From ZC4RG30 sp963777735 (lineage in GTDB: Bacteria; Pseudomonadota; Gammaproteobacteria; Steroidobacterales; Steroidobacteraceae), in NCBI GenBank assembly GCA_963777735.1, contig CAVZRQ010000009.1:68069-132068 (forward strand): DNA of 64,000 bases. The letters are read 5' to 3'. The notes beneath the pieces were generated by a model. The model was not told the origin of the DNA. It made no database searches and saw nothing but the letters and a program-made list of their open reading frames with translations. Position 1 is the stretch's first letter, and each line of letters begins with the position of its first letter. The translations under genes and the position numbers were made by a program. Of the stretch, positions 15,763 through 25,127 are shown piece after piece.

Positions 15763-17157
15763 TTACTTCTTGCCCGTGCGCCAGCCTTCGGCGTAGCCCG
15801 TGCGTGCGGTCACGGCATACGGAACCGGCGACACGATCGCGCGGATCTCGGTCTGCTTGTGACGCTCGACGGTGGTCTTGCCGGTGCCGCCGTTCGGCTC
15901 GCCCCAGTGCAGGACCACTTCGTTGCCGATCGCCACGTCTTCGTCGACGGTGGCCAGCGACAGGAACGAACGCTCGTTGTAGCTGTAGCCCGAGAACAGC
16001 GACACGCCCACCGTCTTGCCACCAGCGGTCAGCTGGTCGTAGTTGCTGTTCGCGTAGTTCGACAGCGGCATTTCGATGTACTTGTAGTGTTCGCCCTTCT
16101 GCAGCAGCGAGTTCTGGATGCGATTCACGTCTTCGCCGTTCCAGGCCAGGGTCACCTTGCGACGACCACCCGCGCCACCATTCAACTTCTCGAGCGCTTC
16201 GCGGCCGATGAAGTCATGGTCGAACTTCACGAACGGGCCGTAGCCGATTTCGTAAGGGGTGAGGTAGTAGTCTTCGATGTTCTTCGAGACGAACGAACCG
16301 CCGATGGCGCCGGCAGCTTCGTACGAGTTGGCAGGCAGCCACTCGCGGTACTTCTTCATGCGCTCGTCCGTGTACACGGCCGGCAGCGGCGAAGGCACCC
16401 AACCCGATTCGAGGGTGTTGGTGGCGTAGGCGCGCGAACCGACGGGCACGAGACCGAATTCCTTGCCAGCCTCGAGAATCGCAGCAGCGATTTCTTCGCG
16501 CTCTGCGTACGGGCCCCAGATTTCAACGCCCGGCTCGCCGGCCATGCCGTGACGCAGCGTGCGGACCTTGCGGCCCTTGATGTTCATCTCGGCCATGTTG
16601 AAGAACTTCAGCTCAGGCAGCGGTGCGCCGTTGAGCTTGTCGATCACGTACTTGGCCTTCGGACCCTGGATCTGGAAGCGGTAGTACTGACGCGAAACGG
16701 CATGGCCGTTCGGACGCGAGGGCGAACGATCGTCGTAGCGCGTGGTGACATTGAAGCCACCGGTCTGGGCATGGAACTGCACCCAGTTGACCGAAGGAGC
16801 GCGGCCGACCATCACGAAGCTGTTCGGGGCGAGATAGAACAGGATGTTGTCGCCGATCACATGACCGCTGTACGAGCAGGCCACGAACTGCTTGGCCTTG
16901 TTCGGCTGCCAGTTCTTCATGGTGTTGATGGCGAGGCTCTCGATGAGCTTCATTGCATCGGGACCTTCGATGAAGAGGTCGACCATGTGATGCGTCTGAT
17001 CGAACAGCACGGCGGCGTTGCGCCATGCAGCCTGCTCGTCGCGCCAGTTCGAGAACTCCGGTGCAACCACCGGATAGATGTAGGCACCGATCTTCGAGTT
17101 GCGCAGATGATCGACGGTGTTGCCAGCGGCCTTCAGCACGCTTTCCAGATTGCTCAT
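15763..17157 (-). CDS. LigM/DesA-type O-demethylase, second copy
   Basis: A 464-residue GcvT-fold protein, paralogue of the 365-1798 gene. Shared landmarks: PEFSNWRDEQAAWRNAAV near the N-terminus, HGMAGEPGVEIWGP near residue 205, RAYATNTLESGWVPSPLP, and FDHDFIGREALEKLNGG. Family members transfer methyl groups from methoxylated aromatic acids to tetrahydrofolate. The two copies differ throughout, so they probably take different substrates. It is flanked by its own terminator and by 200 bases of noncoding DNA upstream, so it appears monocistronic. Upstream of the ATG is AGGGG at slightly long spacing. Confidence 0.87.
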   Translation of the reverse strand: MSNLESVLKAAGNTVDHLRNSKIGAYIYPVVAPEFSNWRDEQAAWRNAAVLFDQTHHMVDLFIEGPDAMKLIESLAINTMKNWQPNKAKQFVACSYSGHVIGDNILFYLAPNSFVMVGRAPSVNWVQFHAQTGGFNVTTRYDDRSPSRPNGHAVSRQYYRFQIQGPKAKYVIDKLNGAPLPELKFFNMAEMNIKGRKVRTLRHGMAGEPGVEIWGPYAEREEIAAAILEAGKEFGLVPVGSRAYATNTLESGWVPSPLPAVYTDERMKKYREWLPANSYEAAGAIGGSFVSKNIEDYYLTPYEIGYGPFVKFDHDFIGREALEKLNGGAGGRRKVTLAWNGEDVNRIQNSLLQKGEHYKYIEMPLSNYANSNYDQLTAGGKTVGVSLFSGYSYNERSFLSLATVDEDVAIGNEVVLHWGEPNGGTGKTTVERHKQTEIRAIVSPVPYAVTARTGYAEGWRTGKK

Positions 17158-17361
17158 GTTTCTTAGAACCCCTTGTCCTGGTGAATATGCTTAAAGAGAG
17201 GCCGAAGGCCGGTCTTGTAAGGGCGGCGAGTCTAGCACGGCGAAAGCAGCGGGCCAGCGCGGGCAGACAAAACACCGATATTGCAGCGCCATAGTTTGTG
17301 CCCCCGGCAAACACTGCCCTAGGCATAAAACGGCTTTTTTTCCAGCGGTTGCCGCTACACA

Positions 17362-17391
17362 AGAAAACGCCCGGCCATTGCGGGCCGGGCG
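17362..17391 (-). terminator. Rho-independent terminator after the first PQQ dehydrogenase gene
   Basis: A 9-bp GC stem CGCCCGGCC / GGCCGGGCG (arms 17368-17376 and 17383-17391), followed on the minus strand by TTTTCTTG. It is 28 bp beyond the stop of the gene at 17420. The remainder of 17158-17361 has no gene; it should hold the promoter of the second LigM copy. Confidence 0.88.
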
Positions 17392-17419
17392 TTGGTCACT
17401 GCACCGCGATGGTGCCCTG

Positions 17420-19594
17420 TCAGTCGGCTTGATGCTGGTTGCTGGTCTCCGCTGGCGTTGGCGCAGCGGCAGGAGCCTGCTTCGCGGCCTCGGCCTTCAG
17501 GAAGTTGGCGCGCGAGATCAGGAATTCGCGCACCGCAGTCGAATCTTCAGGCGTGAGATTCTTCGAGAAGTTGCCCATGCCCCGCTCTTCCAGTGCGCCC
17601 TGCAACACCACCTGGTTGAAGCCTTCCTGCGAATGCAGCATCGGCGTGACGGTGAGATTCGGGAAGAAGCCACGCTGCTGCACGCCATCCGCGCCATGGC
17701 ACATCACGCAGTACTGTGTGTAGAGCTCACCACCGCGTGTGATGACAGCCGCTGCAGCAGTGGATGCTGGCGGATCAAGTGGTGGTGGCGTGTACGGCTG
17801 GTTTGCAGGCAGCACGGCCTTTGCGCCGAGCGCAAATACCAGCATGCGTGCATAACCCGGTGCGTAGTAGTTCGCGCCGGGAGGCGCACCACCTACGCTG
17901 GCTGCAAGATACTGTTGGCCATCGAGCTCATAGGTGATCGGCGGCGCGAAGCTCGCGGTCTGCGTCTTGAAGCTCCACACCTGCGCGCCCGTCTTCGCAT
18001 CGTAGGCGCGCAGTTCCTGGCCCGCACCATTGCCGGCGAACACCAGGCCACCGGCAGTGGCCAGCGCGCCACCACTGGGTCGGTCGTTGTGGAACGCTTC
18101 CGTTTCCCACACCACTTTGCGAGCGACGGGATCCCAGGCCTTCAAGCGTCCGGTGATGCCGGTCTTGTTGGTGGGCTGCAGATTGGTGGCGCTCTGGCTG
18201 ATGCCACCGAACTTGATGCCGAGGTTGAAGCCGCCTGGATCAGCCTTGTATGCGGGATTGTCTTCCATCGGGAAGTAGGCTTCCCAGGTGGGGATGTAAA
18301 CGAGACCTGTTTCCGGCGAGTAGGCATTCGGATGCCAGCTGTGGCCACCCTGCACACCAGGCGCCAGGTTCCACGGACGCTTTTCATAACGTGCAGCCGG
18401 CACCACCTTCGGACGACCCGTGGTCATGTCGATGCCGGTGGCCCAGTTCACTTCGGTGAATGCATCGGCACTCAGCAGTTTGCCGCTCGCGGCTTCGAGC
18501 ACATAAAGGAAGCCGTTCTTGTTCGGCTGGATCAGCACGTGCTTCTGCTCACCACCGATGGTGAGATCGGCGGTCATCATCGGGCTGGTTGCGTCGTAGT
18601 CCCAGGTGTCGCCCGGCGTGGTCTGGTAGTGCCAGGCGTATTCGCCGGTATCTGCCTTCAGCGCAATGATCGAAGCGACATAGAGATTGTCGCCACCCTT
18701 CGGGTCGCGATGCATCTGGTTCCACGGCGTGCCGTTGCCGGTGCCGTAATAGATGAGATCGGTAACCGGGTCGTAGATCGTCGCGTCCCACACCGAACCA
18801 CCGCCACCGACCTTCCAGAAGTCACCGCTCCAGGTGGCCGCGGCCTTCTTCATGGCCTCGTTCTCGGGCTCCTTTGCAGGGTCACCGGGCACGTTGTAGA
18901 AGCGCCAGAGTTCCTTGCCGGTCTCGGCATCGAAGGCGGCGATCCAGCCGCGCACGCCGTATTCACCACCCGATGCACCGATGAACACCTTGCCCTTCGC
19001 GATGCGCGGCGCCATGGTGATCGACAGGCGGTTCAGCGGATCGGCGTGATCACCGATGATGGTGTCGGTGGCCCAGGCCTGCTGGCCGGTCTTGGCATCG
19101 ACGGCCACCAGGCGCGCATCGAGCGTGCCCATGTAGATCTTGCCGTTGTACGCGGCGATGCCGCGATTGACGTTGCCGCAGCACACATTGCGCAGCCACT
19201 CGCCGGGCACCTTCGCGTTGTACATCCACAGCTGCTTGCCGGTCTTCGCATCGAAGGCATAGAGCTTGTTCCATGCCGTGGATGCGTAGAGCACACCGTC
19301 GACATACAGCGGTGTGCCGTGCACATCGCGGTTGGTGTCGAAATCGGCGAACCAGGCGAGGCCCAGCGTGCCGACCGTGGTGGTATCGATCTGCTTGAGC
19401 TTGCTGAAGCGATGTTCGGAGTAATCACCGCCATAGGTGAGCCACTGATTGGAGTTGCCGGCGTCGAGCAGGCGCTCGGCGGTGATGGCAGCCGGTGCGG
19501 CGAGTGGATCCGCGACCTTGGCGGCTTTCTGGCAGCCGGCCAGGGCGAGAGGCAGCAGCAGGGACAAGCCCAGCAAACGAGCAGGATTCAACAC
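17420..19594 (-). CDS. PQQ-dependent dehydrogenase with C-terminal cytochrome c domain
   Basis: A 724-residue quinoprotein alcohol dehydrogenase-type enzyme that would oxidise alcohols in the periplasm and pass electrons to its own heme. The N-terminus has a lipobox LALAGC. The eight-bladed propeller includes YGGDYSEHRFSKL, a vicinal cysteine pair in NVCCGNVNRG (the disulfide typical of this family), and the catalytic Asp in GDTWDYDATSPMM. About 100 residues from the end is the heme motif CVMCH. The GTG at 19594 is taken as start because GGGGG lies just upstream and the paralogue at 19717-21995 has the same leader; an ATG at 19609 is the alternative. Substrate unknown. Confidence 0.88.
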   Translation of the reverse strand: MLNPARLLGLSLLLPLALAGCQKAAKVADPLAAPAAITAERLLDAGNSNQWLTYGGDYSEHRFSKLKQIDTTTVGTLGLAWFADFDTNRDVHGTPLYVDGVLYASTAWNKLYAFDAKTGKQLWMYNAKVPGEWLRNVCCGNVNRGIAAYNGKIYMGTLDARLVAVDAKTGQQAWATDTIIGDHADPLNRLSITMAPRIAKGKVFIGASGGEYGVRGWIAAFDAETGKELWRFYNVPGDPAKEPENEAMKKAAATWSGDFWKVGGGGSVWDATIYDPVTDLIYYGTGNGTPWNQMHRDPKGGDNLYVASIIALKADTGEYAWHYQTTPGDTWDYDATSPMMTADLTIGGEQKHVLIQPNKNGFLYVLEAASGKLLSADAFTEVNWATGIDMTTGRPKVVPAARYEKRPWNLAPGVQGGHSWHPNAYSPETGLVYIPTWEAYFPMEDNPAYKADPGGFNLGIKFGGISQSATNLQPTNKTGITGRLKAWDPVARKVVWETEAFHNDRPSGGALATAGGLVFAGNGAGQELRAYDAKTGAQVWSFKTQTASFAPPITYELDGQQYLAASVGGAPPGANYYAPGYARMLVFALGAKAVLPANQPYTPPPLDPPASTAAAAVITRGGELYTQYCVMCHGADGVQQRGFFPNLTVTPMLHSQEGFNQVVLQGALEERGMGNFSKNLTPEDSTAVREFLISRANFLKAEAAKQAPAAAPTPAETSNQHQAD

Positions 19595-19666
19595 GGGACC
19601 CCCGGTCATCTTGGTAAGAACGCAGGTCGGGAGTTTATCCCGCCAACTACCCAATCCAAAAGAAAA

Positions 19667-19690
19667 CGCCCGGCTGTTGCCAGCCGGGCG
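19667..19690 (-). terminator. Rho-independent terminator after the second PQQ dehydrogenase gene
   Basis: A perfect 10-bp stem CGCCCGGCTG / CAGCCGGGCG (arms 19667-19676 and 19681-19690) with a 4-base loop, followed on the minus strand by TTTTCTTTT. It is 26 bp beyond the stop of the gene at 19717. Confidence 0.92.
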
Positions 19691-19716
19691 CAGTTCTTGA
19701 GGATTGCTTAAGCGCG

Positions 19717-21995
19717 TTACCGGGCCGCATTTTCCTCGTGGATGTCGCGAGCTGGTGCGGGAGCCGGCGCTGGTGCCGCACCGGCGGGCCGCGCCGCGCC
19801 AGGGGCACCAGGGGCGCCTGCGCCCGGGGCGCCGGGTCCGCCGCCAGGACCTGCCCCGCCAGCGCCACGGCCAGCGGGACCACCAAACCCGGCCGGAACG
19901 GCTGGCGCGTTCTTCAGCTCAGTGGCACGCGAGACGATGTACGCCAGCACCGCAGCACTGTCGCGTTCGTTCAGCTTGCCCTCGAACGACATCATGCCTT
20001 TGTCCAGACGCTGACCCTTCAGCACGATCTGGTCGAAGGCCGGCTGTGAATGCAGGAATGGCGTGGTGGTGAGGTTGGGGCCGTTGCCGCCGCGCCCGCC
20101 GGGCACGCCGTTCGGGCCATGGCACACCGCGCAATTGTCCGCATAGACCTTGCTGCCCTGCGCGACGATCTCGGCCGTCGCGGTCAGCGCAGGCGGATTC
20201 AGCGCGCGCGGTGTGTAAGGCGCATTCGGCGGCAGCTTCGCGTTGCCGCCCACCTTGAACACCAGCATGCGTCCATAGCCGGGCGCGAAGTAATCGCCCT
20301 GCCCGGTGCCACCCACGCTCGCAGCGACGTACTGCACACCACCCAGTTCATAGGTGATCGGGCCGGCGTACACATCGGTCTGCGCATCGAATTCCCACAG
20401 CTTGGTGCCGTTCTTCGCGTTGTAGGCGGCGAGCTTCTTGCCACCGCTGTTGCCCATGAACACGAGATTGCCGGCAGTAGCCATCGCGCCGCTGGTGGCA
20501 CGGTTGCCACGCGGCGTTTCCCACACCACCTTGCGTGCCACCGGATCCCAGGCCTGCAGCCAGCCTGCGTTCGAATTGTTGTTGTTGGGCTTCAGCTGCT
20601 GTCCGGGTGTGGCGCGGCCCATGCTGATCAGCGGCGGCTTGCCGTCGGCGCCGACCGTCTGCGGCGACATCACGCTGTAGTTCTCCCAGGTGGGAATGTA
20701 GATCAGTCCGGTCTCCGGACTGAATGCATTCGGATGCCAGGTGTGACCACCCGGCGCGCCCGGCGTTACGTTCCAGCTTTCGGTCAGGTAGCGCGCGCCG
20801 GGAACTTCGATGGGCCGGCCGGTCTTCATGTCGACGCCGGTGTTCCAGTTCACCGACGTGAACGGATCGCGCGCTGATGAGCTTGCCATTGGCCGCTTCG
20901 AGCACATACAGCATGCCGTTCTTCGACGGCTGGACGATGACGTGCTTCTTCTGGCCGTTGAAGGTCAGATCCGCTGTCATCATCGGGCTGACGTTGTCGT
21001 AGTCCCACGAATCGCCCGGCGTTGCCTGGTAGTGCCAGACGTATTCGCCCGTATCCGGCTTCACGGCCACGATCGAGTTGGTGAACAGGGCGTCGGCCAT
21101 CAGCGAATCGCGCACGGCGGAGTTCCACGGCGAGGGCTGGCCGGTGCCGAAGTACAGCAGATCCGTTACCGGGTCATACACCACCGCATCCCACACGGCG
21201 CCGCCACCACCGGAGTTCTTCCAGTACTCGCCCTTCCAGGTCTGCGGCGGCCTTGGCCAGAATTTCCTTCTGCTGGGGTGCAGCTTCGTAGTCCTTGGCG
21301 GGATCACCGGGCACGGTCCAGAAGCGCCAGACCTGCTTGCCGGTCTCGGCGTCATAGGCGGCAAGGAAACCGCGGGACCCGAACTCACCGCCGGAAGCAC
21401 CGACGAAAATCTTGCCCTTCGCGGCGCGCGGCGCCATCGAGACCGAATACTTGGTGCGATTCGCGGCACCGACGAGATCGGCCGGGATGGTGTCTGCTTC
21501 CCACTTCAGCTTGCCCGTCTTCGCATCGATGGCAACGAGGCGGCCATCCAGCGTGCCCATGTAGATCTTGCCATTCCACATGGCAATGCCCTTGTTCACA
21601 TTGCCGAGGTTGCTGTGCGGCACCTGCGCGGGGGCATAGGTCCAGAGGCGCGTGCCGTCCTTCGCATCGAAGGCATAGAGATGATTGCGCGAGGCGGATA
21701 CGTAGATCACGCCATCGGCGTACAGCGGTGAACCGTGCTGGTTCTGGTTGGAATCGTAGTCCGCGTAGAACGCGAGACCCAGATCCTTGATGTTGGTGTC
21801 GTTGATCTTCTTCAGCGGGCTGAAGCGTTGTTCGCTGTAGCTGCCGCCGTAGGTTCCCCACAGGGCGGTGTCCGAGGTGCCCTTGAGCAGACGGGCCTGA
21901 TCCACTGCGGCGGGCGCGGCGGCCATCGCCACAACGGAGTAACTGGCAGCAGCGAGAGACAGGGACACGCCCAGCAAACGACCACGATTTAACAC
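19717..21995 (-). CDS. PQQ-dependent dehydrogenase with C-terminal cytochrome c (two apparent frameshifts)
   Basis: A paralogue of the preceding PQQ dehydrogenase, read in three frames. The N-terminal part runs to about 21245, the middle to about 20872 and the C-terminal part to 19717; removing one base at each break gives 2277 bases and a 758-residue protein. Landmarks: signal peptide after a GTG start at 21995, YGGSYSEQRFSPL, catalytic GDSWDYDNVSPMM, heme motif CAVCH, and a Gly/Ala/Pro-rich tail. It lacks the vicinal cysteine pair (LGNVNKG in place of CCGNVNRG). No ATG fits the start, and the leader GGGGGTCCCGTGTT matches that of the neighbour. The breaks may be assembly errors rather than true inactivation. 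Confidence 0.8.
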
Positions 21996-22133
21996 GGGAC
22001 CCCCGACGGTTATAGGTATGCGAGGGCGGGAGTTTATCCCTAGAAATGGGATGAATAGAGGAGAAAGCAGCCACCGGCAGCGGCTGCGCAGCATCGAAAT
22101 GCGAAAAACGCCTGATCTTCGGCTATTGAGGCG

Positions 22134-22524
22134 CTATGAGCGTTGAATAAGCTCGATCTTGTAGCCATCTGGGTCTTCCACGAACGCGATGACCGTGGTG
22201 CCGCCCTTCACCGGGCCCGCCTCGCGGACCACCTTGCCCCCTGCGGCCTTGATGCGCTCGCAGGTCGCCGGCCACATCCGGCACGCCGATCGCGAGATGA
22301 CCGAAGGCAGTGCCCAGCTCGTAGCGATCCACCCCATGGTTGTAGGTGAGCTCGAGTTCGGCACTGCCATCCGCGTTGCCAGCACCGAAACCCAGGAAGG
22401 TCAGGGAGTATTTCTGCTCGGGCATGTCGGTGGTGCGCAGCACCTGCATGCCGATGATGCGGGTGTAGAAATCGACGGAACGCTGCATGTCGCCAACGCG
22501 CAGCATCGTGTGCAGGAATTTCAT
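22134..22524 (-). CDS. gloA: Lactoylglutathione lyase, glyoxalase I (one apparent frameshift)
   Basis: Glyoxalase I converts the hemithioacetal of methylglyoxal and glutathione to S-lactoylglutathione. The first part (MKFLHTMLRVGDMQRSVDFYT..., LELTYNHG, FGHLAIGVPDV) is in one frame; the rest (TCERIKAAGGK, GGTTVIAFVEDPDGYKIELIQ) is in another. Removing one base near 22266-22273 gives a 129-residue protein of normal length. Metal ligands are visible: His5, Glu in ELELTYN, His in FGHLAIG and Glu in YKIELIQ. A weak hairpin follows the stop. The frame break sits in GCCGGCG-rich sequence and may be an error. Confidence 0.85.
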
Positions 22525-22619
22525 TATGGGTCCCTTGCGGATGATTTGTCGGGAGGTGAATGTCGGGCATTATGGAGCAAGAACCCGATTTCATCGGGCC
22601 GGACACTGGGGATTCCACC

Positions 22620-23463
22620 ATGCGATTTCTGCTGGGCTGTCTGATTGCAGCTCTGGGTGCCACTGCCAGCGCAGGCCAGGCACCACCCACCTTTCCCGCG
22701 CAGCAGCGCGCACCGGGCGACCCTGCCGCCGTCGCGCGGGGCAACGGTCTCTACACTTTATATTGTCGCGCCTGCCACGGCGTCGACCTGCGCGGCGGCG
22801 ATCTCGGTGGACCGAACCTGCTGCGCTCGCAGCTGGTGCTGAACGACAAGGGTGGCGAATCCATTGGTCCGGTGGTGCGCGCCGGTCGTGTGCCGGCAGG
22901 CGGTGGCACCCCCATGCCGCCGCAGACCATGACCGATGAAGACGTGAAGGCACTGGCCGAGTACGTGCACAGCGTGATCTTCACGGCGCAGCCGCAGGGC
23001 GCGCCGCCTGCCGGCTCGAAGGTGGAACTCAATCTGCTGGTGGGCAATGCCCGCGATGGTGAACGCTATTTCCGCGCGGAATGCGCGTCCTGCCATTCAC
23101 CCACGGGTGATCTCGCCGGCATCGGCGCGCGGCTCACGGATATCGAGCAGCTGCAGAACAGCTGGGTGGCCGGGCGCCGCCTGGGCGCTCCGGCTGCCAA
23201 TGCCACGCGCAAGCCCACACGCGTGCGCGTGAAGTTTGCCAGTGGCGAAAACGTCGAAGGCGCGCTGCTGCGCATGGATGACTTCGTGCGTGAGCCTGCG
23301 CACCGACGCCGGCGATTACCGGAGCTTCACGCGTCGCGCCGCCACGCCCCGCATCGAATCCATCACCGTCGATGACCCTGCTGCACAACACCGTCTGCTG
23401 TGGTCGAAACTCAGCGACAAAACCATGCACGATGTCACGGCCTACCTGGCGACACTGAAATGA
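22620..23463 (+). CDS. Exported di-heme cytochrome c (one apparent frameshift)
   Basis: A periplasmic cytochrome with a signal peptide (cut after ASAG) and two heme motifs: CRACH at residues 49-53 and CASCH at 155-159. The frame changes near 23285-23291; deleting one base joins RMDDFV to SLRTDAGDYRSF and gives 280 residues ending YLATLK. The stop overlaps the ATG of the following PQQ dehydrogenase (ATGA at 23460-23463), so the cytochrome is very likely the electron acceptor for that enzyme, which has no heme domain of its own. Downstream partner and spacing support the joined reading. Confidence 0.82.
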
Positions 23464-25127
23464 GCAACCTCATCTCCCTGCGCATTGCGCGCACTGCACT
23501 CGTGGCCTCGGTGCTGACCGGCCTGTGCTGGTCTGCCTTGCTGGTCGCTCAGGAAAAGCCACTGGTGCCACCCTCCGTCCTGCACCAGCCACTCACGAAA
23601 GACTGGCCCAGCTACTCCGGCGATTACACCGGCCAGCGCTTCAGCCGCCTCACGCAGGTCGATCGCAACACGGTCAAGCAGCTGACGCTGGCGTGGGTGT
23701 CGCGCATGAACACCACCACGGGCGCTGCCGTGATCGGTGGCGAAGGCAAGGGTGATTTCCCGGTGGCCGGCGCGAACATGAAAGGTTCGGTGCTGGAAGT
23801 GGATGGCGTGCTGTATGTCACCTCACCCGATCATGCCTGGGCCATCGACGGCCGCGACGGCCGCGAGTTGTGGCACTACTACTGGAAGACACGTGGCGGC
23901 ACGCATATCGGCAGCCGTGGCGCGGCCATCTGGAACAACTCGCTGCTGTTCGAAACGCCGGACAACTATCTGGTGTCACTGGATGTGCGCACCGGCAAGG
24001 AAAACTGGCATGTCGAGATTGCCGACTTCGAGCAGCAGTATTTCTCGACGATGGCGCCGATTGTCGTGGGCGACCATGTGCTGGTGGGCACCGGCAATGA
24101 TCTGGATGCGCCGGGCTTCCTGCAGTCGTATGACGCGCGCACCGGCAAGCGCAACTGGATCCATTACACCGTGCCGATGAATCCCGGTGATCCGGGTCTG
24201 GAAACCTGGCCCAGCCTCGATGCCGCACGACATGGCGGCGGGCAGGTGTGGATGCCCGGTTCATATGACCCGGAGACCGATCTCTATATCTTCGGCACCG
24301 GCAATCCCACTCCCGGCTATACGGGTGCAGGGCGCAAGGGCGACAACCTCTTCACCTGCACACTGATGGCGGTGAAGGTTTCCACCGGCAAGATGGTCTG
24401 GTATTTCCAGACTTCGCCGCATGACACACATGACTGGGATTCGGCGCAGACGCCCATCCTGTTCGACGGCACCATCGACGGCAAGCCGCGCAAGCTGGTT
24501 TCCACTGCGGCGCGCAATGGCTACTTCTTCACGCTGGATCGCGTCACGGGCGAACACATCGTCACGCATCAGTTCGGCAAGACCGCCAACTGGTCGAAGG
24601 GCGTGCGCAAGACGGGCCAGCCGGAACCGGATCCGGCCAAGGCCGCACAGATTCCCGGCGCGCTGGTCTCGCCCTTCGAAGGCGGCGTGGTGAACTGGCA
24701 GGCACCGGCCTTCAATCCGGATCTCGGTCTGTTCTATGTGCCGGAGAGCAACAGCTACAACCTGCTGTATCTCACCGATCCGGATCCGCGCGGCTCGATG
24801 GGCCTCGGTGGCAAGCGCTTCTTCGTGCTGGGTTACGAGAGCAATGCGCTGCAGGCCATCGACTATCGCACCGGCAAATATGTTTGGCGGCATGAATGGC
24901 CCACCGGCGCGGGCATTGGCACGGGGCTGCTCGCCACGGCCTCGGAGCTGTTGTTCACGGGCGATGGCAACGGCAACTTCGTGGCACTGGATGCGAAGAA
25001 CGGCGAACCGCTCTGGCACACCCGCATCGGCAACATCACCAATGCGCCGCAGACCTTCGATATCGACGGCAAGCAGTATGTGCTCGTCGGTGTGGGCGAT
25101 ACCCTGTACTCATTCGTACTCTATTGA
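23460..25127 (+). CDS. PQQ-dependent dehydrogenase without heme domain
   Basis: A 555-residue exported quinoprotein: signal peptide in the first 32 residues, then the propeller with YSGDYTGQRFSRL, THIGSRGAAIWNN where relatives have the vicinal cysteines, and SPHDTHDWDSAQTPIL, the segment that normally carries the catalytic Asp. There is no CxxCH. It starts inside the stop of the di-heme cytochrome gene and ends with a one-base overlap (TGATG) into the Gfo/Idh/MocA gene, so the genes are coupled. It should oxidise a periplasmic alcohol or sugar-type hydroxyl; substrate unknown, though the coupling to sugar-type genes hints at a polyol or glycoside. Confidence 0.85.
   Translation: MSNLISLRIARTALVASVLTGLCWSALLVAQEKPLVPPSVLHQPLTKDWPSYSGDYTGQRFSRLTQVDRNTVKQLTLAWVSRMNTTTGAAVIGGEGKGDFPVAGANMKGSVLEVDGVLYVTSPDHAWAIDGRDGRELWHYYWKTRGGTHIGSRGAAIWNNSLLFETPDNYLVSLDVRTGKENWHVEIADFEQQYFSTMAPIVVGDHVLVGTGNDLDAPGFLQSYDARTGKRNWIHYTVPMNPGDPGLETWPSLDAARHGGGQVWMPGSYDPETDLYIFGTGNPTPGYTGAGRKGDNLFTCTLMAVKVSTGKMVWYFQTSPHDTHDWDSAQTPILFDGTIDGKPRKLVSTAARNGYFFTLDRVTGEHIVTHQFGKTANWSKGVRKTGQPEPDPAKAAQIPGALVSPFEGGVVNWQAPAFNPDLGLFYVPESNSYNLLYLTDPDPRGSMGLGGKRFFVLGYESNALQAIDYRTGKYVWRHEWPTGAGIGTGLLATASELLFTGDGNGNFVALDAKNGEPLWHTRIGNITNAPQTFDIDGKQYVLVGVGDTLYSFVLY

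Noticed and set aside
17378..19711. 777-codon plus-strand open frame opposite the first PQQ dehydrogenase
   Set aside because: Antisense shadow of a conserved enzyme.
22100..22136. Terminator after gloA (CGCCT...AGGCGTTTTT on the minus strand)
   Set aside because: Only a 5-bp stem with a long loop; too weak to list as a feature.
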